Shown: piece after piece, positions 32,566 through 38,488 of the stretch
Position numbering within the stretch: the first letter of the stretch is position 1
Layout: every line of letters starts with the position of its first letter
Assembly (NCBI GenBank): GCA_002344825.1
Contig: DDUN01000014.1
Span: forward strand, 1 to 38,488
DNA: 38,488 bases
Direction: 5' to 3'
Source: Candidatus Multiplicimicrobium inquinatum
GTDB lineage: Bacteria; Omnitrophota; Omnitrophia; Omnitrophales; Aquincolibacteriaceae
Translations under genes and position numbers: made by a program
Notes under the pieces: model-generated
The model's input: only the letters and a program-made list of their open reading frames with translations
Told to the model about the DNA's origin: nothing
Database searches by the model: none

Positions 32566-34026
32566 ATGGATTTTTCGAAATATAAAACCGATGGGTTTTA
32601 TGACGAGCTGTTTGCCGGGGATGGCAATCCGCGCGAAATCGCTTTGCCTTTAATCAAAGCGTTTGAAAGCCTCCCGAGCGGAGAACTTCAGCGCCGGCAA
32701 GAGTTTGCCGAACAAACCTTTCTGAATACCGGCGTCACCTTCACGGTTACCGGCGACAAAAGCGGCGCTGACCGCATCTTTCCCTTTGATCTCATTCCCC
32801 GCTTAATCGATGAATCTGAATGGCTGCGAATCGAAAAAGGTCTCAAGCAAAGAATCAAAGCTCTGAACTTATTTTTGCAGGACATTTATCACGACCAAAG
32901 AATTTTAAAAGAAAAAATCATTCCTGCGGAGCTGATTCATTCCGGAAAAAATTTCTTAAAAGAATGCGTCGGATTGAACCCGCCCCAAAAAGTTTGGTGC
33001 CACATCACCGGCACGGATTTGGTTCGTGACGGAAAAGGTGTTTTTCATGTCCTGGAAGATAACCTCCGCTGTCCTTCGGGAGTTTCTTATGTGATTGAAA
33101 ACCGCGATGTCGTCAAAAAGACCATTCCCGAATTTTTCCGTCATTACTCCATTGCTCCGGTTGAAAACTATCCGCAGCGTCTGCTTGAAACATTGCGCCA
33201 CATCGCGCCTCCACACAGAATTTCAGAACAGCCCACGGTGGTTGTGCTCACGCCGGGCATTCACAACTCCGCTTACTTCGAGCATGCTTTTCTCGCTCAG
33301 CGCATGGGCGCGGAACTGGTCGAAGGCAAAGACCTTGTTGCTCAGGACGACGGTATTTATATGCGCACAACCAACGGCTCGCAAAAAGTGGATGTTATCT
33401 ACCGCCGTATTGATGACAGTTTTCTTGATCCTCATGTGTTTCGGCCCGATTCTCACCTCGGTGTCCCGGGGCTGATCAATGCTTACCGCAAAGGACAAGT
33501 TGCGCTTGCCAACGCTCCGGGAACCGGCATTGCCGATGACAAAGTCATTTATAAGTTTGTTCCCGATATGATCCGCTTTTATCTTTCCGAAGAAACGATT
33601 ATCCCGAATGTCCCCACTTATTTGTGCTGGGATAAAAAGGAACGCGACTATGCTTTGGATAATATGGAAAAACTGGTCATTAAACCCGCCAATGAAGCCG
33701 GCGGCTACGGCATGCTGATCGGCCCCGCTTCAACCGCCGCGCAGCGCGCTGAATTTGCCGAAAAAATCAAGTCTCAGCCAAGAAACTATTTGGCCCAGCC
33801 GACGCTTGCGCTTTCGCGCGCACCCACGCTCGTCAAAGAAAAATGTTTTGAAGGCCGGCATGTCGATTTACGTCCCTACATTCTCTACGGAAAAGATGTT
33901 TACGTCATGCCGGGCGGGCTGACCCGGGTGGCGCTGAAGAAGGGCTCCCTTGTGGTCAACTCCTCCCAGGGCGGCGGAAGTAAAGACACCTGGGTTATCC
34001 GGAAACGGGGGGTTCAAAATGCTTAG
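32566..34026 (+). CDS. Circularly permuted ATP-grasp protein (COG2308 type)
   Basis: 486 residues, cytoplasmic. Members are predicted carboxylate-amine/thiol ligases that activate an acid with ATP; the substrate is unknown. Recognisable blocks are YDELFAGDGNPRE near the N-terminus, HVLEDNLRCPSGVSYVIENR (about 164-183), VDVIYRRIDDSFLDP, LVIKPANEAGGYGM (ATP-binding lysine region), and the C-terminal VDLRPYILYG..VYVMPGGLTRVA and LVVNSSQGGGSKDTWV. It is first of a four-gene operon; its last 8 bases overlap the alpha-E gene. In other bacteria the same four families cluster with Anbu. Confidence 0.9.
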   Translation: MDFSKYKTDGFYDELFAGDGNPREIALPLIKAFESLPSGELQRRQEFAEQTFLNTGVTFTVTGDKSGADRIFPFDLIPRLIDESEWLRIEKGLKQRIKALNLFLQDIYHDQRILKEKIIPAELIHSGKNFLKECVGLNPPQKVWCHITGTDLVRDGKGVFHVLEDNLRCPSGVSYVIENRDVVKKTIPEFFRHYSIAPVENYPQRLLETLRHIAPPHRISEQPTVVVLTPGIHNSAYFEHAFLAQRMGAELVEGKDLVAQDDGIYMRTTNGSQKVDVIYRRIDDSFLDPHVFRPDSHLGVPGLINAYRKGQVALANAPGTGIADDKVIYKFVPDMIRFYLSEETIIPNVPTYLCWDKKERDYALDNMEKLVIKPANEAGGYGMLIGPASTAAQRAEFAEKIKSQPRNYLAQPTLALSRAPTLVKEKCFEGRHVDLRPYILYGKDVYVMPGGLTRVALKKGSLVVNSSQGGGSKDTWVIRKRGVQNA

Positions 34027-34996
34027 CCGTGTTGCTGAAGCTCTTTACTGGATGCAACGGTACCGTGAACGTGCTGAAAACACAGCCCGCCTGATTGAAG
34101 CCAGCCTGCATCTAAACGTGGATGCTCCCGGAGACGATCAAGCCCAATGGCATCCTGTTGTGGCAACCACAGGCGATCAGGAACTTTTTGAAAAGCTTTA
34201 CGGGCAAGCCACGGAAGATAATGTTTTAAGGTTTTTGACATTTGATGAAAAAAATCCCAACTCTATTTTCAATTGCATTCTTAATTCGCGCGAAAACGCC
34301 AGGTCAATCCGCCCCATTATTACTTCCGAAATGTGGAATGAGCTCAATGCGACGCATATCTTGGTGCAGCGAAAAGCGCTGGAAGGCCGAATTCCGGGAC
34401 GTGATTTCTACGACTTTATCCGTAAATCGTGTCAGCTTTTTACCGGTATTATGGACACCACACTTTCGCACAATGAAGCCTGGCATTTCGGCCGCCTTGG
34501 AAACCTGGTTGAGCGCGCCGATCAAACATCGCGCATTCTTGACGTGAAATACTTTATCCTTCTTCCAACGCCCGAATACGTCGGGACAGCTTATGATGAT
34601 ATTCAATGGACCGCGCTTTTAAAATCCGTCAGTGCTTTGGAAATGTACCGCCGCGTCCGGAACTCGGTTCAACATATTCATGTCGTGGAATTCCTGATTT
34701 TGAACCGTGAGTTTCCTCGCTCAATTTACTCATGCCTTTTCCGCGCGGAACAATCTTTGCGACACGTTCTTCAGAACGGCGCTTCAAGCTGTCAGGGTTA
34801 CCAGCAAACCGCGGCTCTATGCAATAAATTAAACTCCATCACCATCGCTGAAATTATCGGAGCAGGCTTGCATGAGTTTTTGGATGATATTCAAGCGCGC
34901 ATTATTGAAATCAATGCTAGTATCACCGCTGATTTTTTTGCGATGAGGCCGATTATCACCGTGCCGTCATTGCAGCAAACCAACATTGAGTCTTAG
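34019..34996 (+). CDS. Alpha-E domain protein (COG2307 type)
   Basis: 325 residues, all-helical, cytoplasmic. Function unknown; the family almost always accompanies the permuted ATP-grasp protein. MLSRVAEALYWMQRYRERAENTARL is the characteristic N-terminus (quoted blocks: AEALYWMQRYRERAEN), followed by NARSIRPIITSEMWNELN and the FGRLGNLVERADQTSRILD block. The start is ATG 34019, inside the end of the ATP-grasp gene. An earlier in-frame start at 33950 would add 23 residues that are a shadow of the upstream gene. Eight bases separate its stop from Anbu. Confidence 0.9.
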   Translation: MLSRVAEALYWMQRYRERAENTARLIEASLHLNVDAPGDDQAQWHPVVATTGDQELFEKLYGQATEDNVLRFLTFDEKNPNSIFNCILNSRENARSIRPIITSEMWNELNATHILVQRKALEGRIPGRDFYDFIRKSCQLFTGIMDTTLSHNEAWHFGRLGNLVERADQTSRILDVKYFILLPTPEYVGTAYDDIQWTALLKSVSALEMYRRVRNSVQHIHVVEFLILNREFPRSIYSCLFRAEQSLRHVLQNGASSCQGYQQTAALCNKLNSITIAEIIGAGLHEFLDDIQARIIEINASITADFFAMRPIITVPSLQQTNIES

Positions 34997-35004
34997 GGGG
35001 ATTT

Positions 35005-35754
35005 ATGACTTTTTGTCTCGGCATGAAAGTTCAGGATGGATTAATCGGCATCGCGGATACACGAATCACTTCGGGAACGGAGCGCATTACCGCGAAAAAA
35101 GTTTCTCTGCACCAGCACGGCAAACACTCCATGTTTTTGATGACTTCCGGTTTACGTTCCGCGCGCGACAAAGCCCTGACTTATTTTGAAGAAATCCGCG
35201 AACAAACCGAGGTGTTTACTCATCTTTACAAAGCCGTGAATGCTTTTGCGATGCAAGTCAGACGGGTTTCAAGCGAAGACAAAGACGCGCTTGCCGCGGC
35301 CGGATTAAATTTTAATCTGCATGCTCTTGTGGGAGGCCAGCTCGAACAAGATAAAGAGCACAAGCTGTACATGATTTACCCCGAAGGCAATTGGGTTGAA
35401 GTCGGGCAGAACACGCCCTTTTATATCATCGGGGAATCCGGCTACGGCAAACCGATTCTGGAACGCTTACTCGATTATGAATCGGACATGAAATCCGCCA
35501 TGCAAACCGGATTTTTAGCTTTTAACGCCACCATTACCTGCGCGGTGGATGTTGACTACCCTATCGATGTCGTAGCTTATCGGCGCGACACTTTTGAAAT
35601 TGTTGAGACACGCTATAACAAAGATGAGCTTTTGCATCTTTCTAAAAAATGGCAGGATTTGCTGCGCCGTTCCGTCGGCGAATTGCCCACGGATTGGTCT
35701 TCAAAAATTTTGGATAAACTGCCCGAAAGCGGAAGGATGACAGTGCCCTCATGA
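35005..35754 (+). CDS. Anbu, proteasome-like Ntn-hydrolase (COG3484)
   Basis: 249 residues. Anbu (ancestral beta subunit) is a bacterial relative of proteasome beta subunits and HslV that assembles into open helical or ring forms; its substrate is unknown. After removal of Met, Thr1 would be the nucleophile (T-F-C-L-G). Asp17 is in GIADTRI, as in proteasome subunits, and Lys30 or Lys31 lies where the catalytic lysine is expected. FYIIGESGYGKPILERLLDY is a typical Anbu block. GGGG lies 7 bases before the ATG. The end overlaps the transglutaminase start by 4 bases (ATGA). Confidence 0.9.
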   Translation: MTFCLGMKVQDGLIGIADTRITSGTERITAKKVSLHQHGKHSMFLMTSGLRSARDKALTYFEEIREQTEVFTHLYKAVNAFAMQVRRVSSEDKDALAAAGLNFNLHALVGGQLEQDKEHKLYMIYPEGNWVEVGQNTPFYIIGESGYGKPILERLLDYESDMKSAMQTGFLAFNATITCAVDVDYPIDVVAYRRDTFEIVETRYNKDELLHLSKKWQDLLRRSVGELPTDWSSKILDKLPESGRMTVPS

Positions 35755-36614
35755 TTTACGAAATCAATCACCGCCTTCATTATCAATACTCCCATCCCGT
35801 TTTTTTGGAGACGCAATTGCTGCATCTCAAACCTCTGACTGACGCTCATCAAACTCTTAAAAAATACCGTTTAAAAATTGAGCCTGAGCCCGCGCTGATT
35901 ACTGAAACCGCGGACGCAGCCGGAAATCCCGCGCATGAAATCTGGTTTCGCGGAAACACAACCCGCTTTTTGATCGAAGCTTTCAGTTTGGTTGAAACCA
36001 AAAGACAAAACCCTTTTAATTATCTTTTGCGGGAAAATTCACTAAGCCTTCCGGTTCAGTACCCCGATCTTTTGAAAGAAACGCTCAAGCCATATCAACA
36101 ACAGCATGCGCATCCCGCTGTCGCGGACATAGCGCATGAAGCCGCCAACCGCGCAGGTCAAAAAACATCACCTTTTCTGTCGGAGCTTTGTCTGATCATT
36201 CATCAACGTATTCATTATCTCCACCGTGAGGAAGGTTTCCCTTGGGCACCGGAAAAAACAATCGCCGAGCGCAGCGGCTCCTGCCGTGACATGGCTCTCT
36301 TATTTATTGCCTGCTGCCGCGCGGTGGGGCTGGCGGCTAAGTTCACAAGCGGCTACCTTTGGGACTCCACAAGCCTGATCGGCAGTGATTTACACGCATG
36401 GTCGGAAGTTTATTTGGAGGGCGCCGGGTGGCGCGGATATGATCCTTCCACCGGTCTCGCCATTGATGAGCATTACATCAGCCTCGCTTCAGCGCAAGAT
36501 CCGCGTTTAGTCACTCCGGTTATAGGAACTTTCCGCTCAAACTCCGCGATCTCGCACTTTGAGAAACAAGTTTCAATCAAGCCTGTGTCGGAGCCTTCAT
36601 CACTGATAGCCTAA
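35751..36614 (+). CDS. Transglutaminase-like cysteine peptidase (COG1305 type)
   Basis: 287 residues, cytoplasmic. The family has the papain-like Cys-His-Asp triad. An N-terminal beta-rich region (1-90, with YEINHRLHYQYSHPV) is followed by the core: catalytic Cys in RSGSCRDMALLFIACCRAVG (about 169-188), His in DLHAWSEVYL and Asp in GWRGYDPSTG. Known role in the Anbu cluster is unclear, possibly peptide cleavage or amide transfer. It overlaps the Anbu gene as ATGA and ends the operon; the tRNA promoter begins 22 bases after its stop. Confidence 0.92.
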   Translation: MIYEINHRLHYQYSHPVFLETQLLHLKPLTDAHQTLKKYRLKIEPEPALITETADAAGNPAHEIWFRGNTTRFLIEAFSLVETKRQNPFNYLLRENSLSLPVQYPDLLKETLKPYQQQHAHPAVADIAHEAANRAGQKTSPFLSELCLIIHQRIHYLHREEGFPWAPEKTIAERSGSCRDMALLFIACCRAVGLAAKFTSGYLWDSTSLIGSDLHAWSEVYLEGAGWRGYDPSTGLAIDEHYISLASAQDPRLVTPVIGTFRSNSAISHFEKQVSIKPVSEPSSLIA

Positions 36615-36636
36615 AAAAGACTTCCTACTTCTCTGA

Positions 36637-36665
36637 TTGCCTGTAAGAAGGATTTTGAGTACAAT
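36637..36665 (+). promoter_or_regulatory. Promoter of the tRNA-Thr/tRNA-Tyr unit
   Basis: TTGCCT (36637-36642), exactly 17 bases, TACAAT (36660-36665). Transcription would begin near 36672, about 58 bases before the first tRNA. Confidence 0.65.
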
Positions 36666-36729
36666 CCCCCTTCCTTTGAAGCAATCATATAAGTGCTTAA
36701 GCCTTGAGCTTAGCCGGGATACGATTCGC

Positions 36730-36801
36730 GCTGGAGTAGCTCAGGGGTAGAGCAGCTGTTTTGTAAACAGCCGGTCGGGGGTTCAAATCCCTCCTCCAGC
36801 T
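36730..36801 (+). tRNA. tRNA-Thr, anticodon TGT
   Basis: Acceptor GCTGGAG (36730-36736) pairs with CTCCAGC (36794-36800), discriminator T at 36801. D-arm GCTC/GAGC, anticodon stem GCTGT/ACAGC with loop TTTGTAA (anticodon TGT, reads ACA), and T-arm with TTCAAAT loop are complete. CCA is not encoded. The 3' end forms the left arm of an inverted repeat with downstream DNA. Confidence 0.95.
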
Positions 36802-36870
36802 TACTTCTTTTGAAAGAGTCTTTCTTTCAAAAGAAGTAATAATGTGCCGAGGGATTTGAAGTGAGCGACG
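36782..36870. repeat. Inverted copy of the tRNA-Thr 3' end plus flank (tail 1)
   Basis: TTCAAATCCCTC in the tRNA (36782-36793) is repeated inverted at 36849-36860. Then come mismatched acceptor-length segments (36794-36800 against 36840-36848). An inner perfect 16-bp stem follows: 36801-36816 with 36824-36839, around a seven-base loop. The right arm ends GAA and is followed at once by GTGAGCGACG (36861-36870). Confidence 0.85.
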
Positions 36871-36896
36871 GTAAAGCCGTAATGTTTTCGCTTCTT

Positions 36897-36979
36897 GGGG
36901 AGTTACCAGAGTGGCCAAATGGGACAGACTGTAAATCTGTTGGCTTACGCCTTCGGTGGTTCGAATCCACCACTCCCCA
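36897..36979 (+). tRNA. tRNA-Tyr, anticodon GTA
   Basis: Acceptor GGGGAGT (36897-36903) pairs with ACTCCCC (36972-36978), discriminator A at 36979. The anticodon loop CTGTAAA gives GTA (reads UAC/UAU). A long variable arm (class II) and TTCGAAT T-loop are present. CCA is not encoded. The 3' end is the left arm of a perfect inverted repeat. Confidence 0.95.
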
Positions 36980-37100
36980 TATCTTTTTTGTTCTGAGCTA
37001 AAGCTCAACCACGATTTCACCTGCCAATATTGCACAACTTCTTATTCTATTTATTTCCTTTTAAAAGATATGGGGAGTGGTGGATTCGAAGTGAGCGACG
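36960..37100. repeat. Inverted copy of the tRNA-Tyr 3' end plus flank (tail 2)
   Basis: 36960-36987 and 37063-37090 are a perfect 28-bp inverted repeat, 75 bases apart. The left arm starts at the TTC of the T-loop, crosses the tRNA end and includes eight flanking bases. The right arm ends GAA and is followed by GTGAGCGACG (37091-37100), the same 10-mer as after tRNA-Thr. Confidence 0.9.
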
Positions 37101-37260
37101 ACAAAATCATAATTGACGAATAAGCGAACTGACTTAATGTCAGATTGCGCATGAGGAAATCATTGTGAGGAGCGAGTGGCCGACCCGCAATGAGCCCGAG
37201 CGCCAAGCGAGAGAGCGAATGAAGGGCGCCGAATCCTTCCGGGTTCTTTCTTACTCTCAC
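37101..37260. other. Non-coding stretch after the tRNA unit
   Basis: No convincing gene. It contains CTGAC-TTAAT-GTCAG (about 37120) and GAATCC-TTCC-GGGTTC (about 37229-37244), a hairpin followed by a T-rich run on the plus strand that could terminate the tRNA transcript. The middle is rich in GAGCGA-like words. Confidence 0.4.
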
Positions 37261-37482
37261 CTATAAGCCAATCTCAAACATCTTCTGCTTTGAAGTTCGT
37301 CCCGAACAAAGGCGCACATTGCGCTTCGGAACATCGAAATACTCGGCAAGGACGGCAACCAAGGCTTCATTGGCTTTCCCTTCTATTGGCGGAGCTTTGA
37401 CACGCACGCGGTAATGTCCTACGCCCATATCTTCTACTTTGTTTTCTTTTGCGCCGGCTTTTACCTGAACGGATATTTTCAT
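37261..37482 (-). CDS. yggU: DUF167/YggU-family protein
   Basis: 73 residues, a short but typical UPF0235 member. The function is not established. The family pattern is clear: KISVQVKAGAKENKV, YRVRVKAPPIEGKANEALV, AEYFDVPKRNVRL and SGRTSKQKMFEI. It is divergent from the gene at 37530 with 47 bases between starts. TGATC lies just before the ATG (GAACCTGATCTT), as for uvrA. Confidence 0.88.
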   Translation of the reverse strand: MKISVQVKAGAKENKVEDMGVGHYRVRVKAPPIEGKANEALVAVLAEYFDVPKRNVRLCSGRTSKQKMFEIGL

Positions 37483-37529
37483 AAGATCAGGTTCATTTTC
37501 GGGTTACTTTTTCTGTGCTAAAATGCGCC

Positions 37530-38012
37530 ATGTTTTATAAATTTAATTTTAAAGTTAATTCCGCGATCTTACTTTTAAGCCTGTTGCTTGTCAGCCTATC
37601 GGCTGAGGCACGCCCGTTTAAAGGAAGAACGATTCAGCTGCCGCTCCAAAAGATCTCTTCGGGCACGGGTGAAATTCTACTCGACTTCATGCTTCCTCAT
37701 CATCATGAATTCGCCCATGAAGCGCCTTCCACCGTTTGGGTCAGGTTCCAAAACTCTTCCATATTTAAAACTGCTCCAATTAAAAACAAGCCGGCACCTT
37801 TGGATTTATCCAAGCTTCCTCACCGAATCCCCTATGAAGCGGCTCAGGGAAAAACAGTTGTCGTGGTCGATCTGCGCGCTCATTTTTGTGACAAAGACAC
37901 GCAAGTTTGTTTAACCGACAATGTACGCGTTAAATTTCCTTTGCGGGTCGAAGAAAATGCCGCGGATCAACTGCCCTTAACCGTTTCCCTGCAATCTCCA
38001 ATCTCTGCGTGA
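37530..38012 (+). CDS. Small secreted protein with a Cys pair, unknown function
   Basis: 160 residues from ATG 37530. Signal peptide (hydrophobic 11-24, cleavage likely after AEA at 27), then a beta-rich domain. C120 and C127 in HFCDKDTQVCLTDNVRVKFPLRV-like sequence (quoted: FCDKDTQVCL) could form a disulfide; the pattern recalls the C-terminal beta domain of NHL-repeat/thioredoxin proteins such as NHLRC2, a weak resemblance only. An in-frame GTG at 37515 would add five residues. TAAAAT ends five bases before the ATG, so the message may be leaderless. The stop overlaps the Sir2 start as GTGA. Confidence 0.75.
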   Translation: MFYKFNFKVNSAILLLSLLLVSLSAEARPFKGRTIQLPLQKISSGTGEILLDFMLPHHHEFAHEAPSTVWVRFQNSSIFKTAPIKNKPAPLDLSKLPHRIPYEAAQGKTVVVVDLRAHFCDKDTQVCLTDNVRVKFPLRVEENAADQLPLTVSLQSPISA

Positions 38013-38488
38013 CCAAAGCAAATTTTGATTTTGAAATCAAAGAGCTCCGCAAGCTGATCGCGGGCTCCTCAAAAATTGCTTTTTTTACCGGCGCGGGCAT
38101 TTCCACCGAAAGCGGCATATCGGATTACCGCTCTCAAGGCGGAGTTTATGAACGCTACCGCCCTGTTACCATTCAAGAGTTTTTAGCTGACGAAGAAAGC
38201 CGCAAAGAATTTTGGCGGAGAAAAAAAGAGTTTTACCAGCAGCATAAAAAAGCCGCGCCCAACGCAGCTCATCTCGCCATTGCAAGCCTTGAGAAACAAG
38301 GCAAAATCGCCGGTGTCATTACGCAAAACATTGACGGTCTGCATCAGGCGGCCGGCTCTCAAAAAGTTTTTGAAATACACGGCACAAACATGGAAACAAT
38401 ATGTCTTTCCTGCTCGGACACAGCTCCTTATCCGGCAACCTTTCAGAAACTGCTGCGGGGAATTGAAATTCCATTATGCGAAAAATGC
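38009..38488 (+). CDS. Sir2-family NAD-dependent protein deacylase (cut by window edge)
   Basis: The first 160 codons are present. Sirtuins remove acyl groups from lysines using NAD. Rossmann block FFTGAGISTESGISDYRS, TQNIDGLHQAAGS (NAD and acyl site) and EIHGTN with the catalytic His are intact. C-L-S-C begins the zinc module and the last visible residues C-E-K-C give its second half. GTG at 38009 overlaps the stop of the secreted-protein gene by 4 bases, so the two are translationally coupled. Confidence 0.94.
   Translation, partial: MTKANFDFEIKELRKLIAGSSKIAFFTGAGISTESGISDYRSQGGVYERYRPVTIQEFLADEESRKEFWRRKKEFYQQHKKAAPNAAHLAIASLEKQGKIAGVITQNIDGLHQAAGSQKVFEIHGTNMETICLSCSDTAPYPATFQKLLRGIEIPLCEKC

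Noticed and set aside
32956..33498. Minus-strand frames within the ATP-grasp gene
   Set aside because: Antisense shadows of a strongly conserved coding region.
36697..37035. 112-codon minus-strand frame
   Set aside because: It is read across the antisense of both tRNA genes, a common false gene.
36730..37100. Integrated element using tRNA att sites
   Set aside because: No integrase is present and the duplicated tRNA ends are inverted, not direct, and only tens of bases away.
37051..37260. 69-codon minus-strand frame
   Set aside because: It covers the inverted tRNA-Tyr tail and repeat-like DNA, has no recognisable domain or ribosome site, and is better explained as non-coding.

Overview
The window is a gene-dense chromosomal segment of an uncultured, didermic (Gram-negative-type) bacterium. 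An LptG-type lipopolysaccharide permease and a two-partner-secretion outer-membrane pore both require an outer membrane. Moderate base composition, the Anbu gene set, a giant surface protein and several genes lacking Shine-Dalgarno sequences would fit a lineage such as Omnitrophota or a related group, but this placement is an inference and no marker here proves it. I see no phage genes, insertion sequences or CRISPR arrays.

Layout. 1-3548 (minus): operon folK-panC-panD-nadX-uvrA (folate, pantothenate, aspartate/NAD, excision repair); uvrA runs off the left edge. 3549-3665: two hairpin repeats. 3666-4457: unrecognised protein. 4576-6909 (minus): phoH-ybeY-recO, with a concentric palindromic element between phoH and ybeY. 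6990-10406 (minus): rpsU, then hisS-aspS. 10490-12330 (plus): comF and an lptG-like permease. 12333-17717 (minus): a small secreted protein, glgC with an overlapping helical partner gene, a zinc-ribbon membrane protein, a small secreted ORF and a PAS-GGDEF-EAL protein whose GGDEF site is degenerate. 17900-18808 (plus): a membrane-anchored protein of unknown function, convergent with the next operon. 19077-32313 (minus): a two-partner-secretion operon, TpsB (FhaC/ShlB type) followed by a 3752-residue TpsA exoprotein with nested duplications. 32514-36614 (plus): the four-gene Anbu operon (permuted ATP-grasp, alpha-E, Anbu protease, transglutaminase). 36637-37260: tRNA-Thr(TGT) and tRNA-Tyr(GTA), each followed by an inverted copy of its own 3' end. 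37261-38488: a DUF167 gene (minus), and on plus a small secreted protein overlapping a Sir2 deacylase that runs off the right edge.

How the parts may work together. The first operon groups users of aspartate and p-aminobenzoate/pantoate-type precursors. The EAL protein beside the adhesin operon suggests c-di-GMP control of surface attachment, but that link is only positional. The Anbu operon is a known conserved cluster of unclear function.

The most unusual signal is at the two tRNA genes. Each is followed by an inverted repeat that starts exactly at the TTC of the T-loop, runs through the gene end into the 3' flank, and closes with GAA plus the shared 10-mer GTGAGCGACG. I know of no described element with this architecture. 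Other points of interest are two families of dispersed palindromic repeats, promoters whose -10 boxes sit directly against start codons (probable leaderless mRNAs), and paired cysteines in the giant exoprotein.
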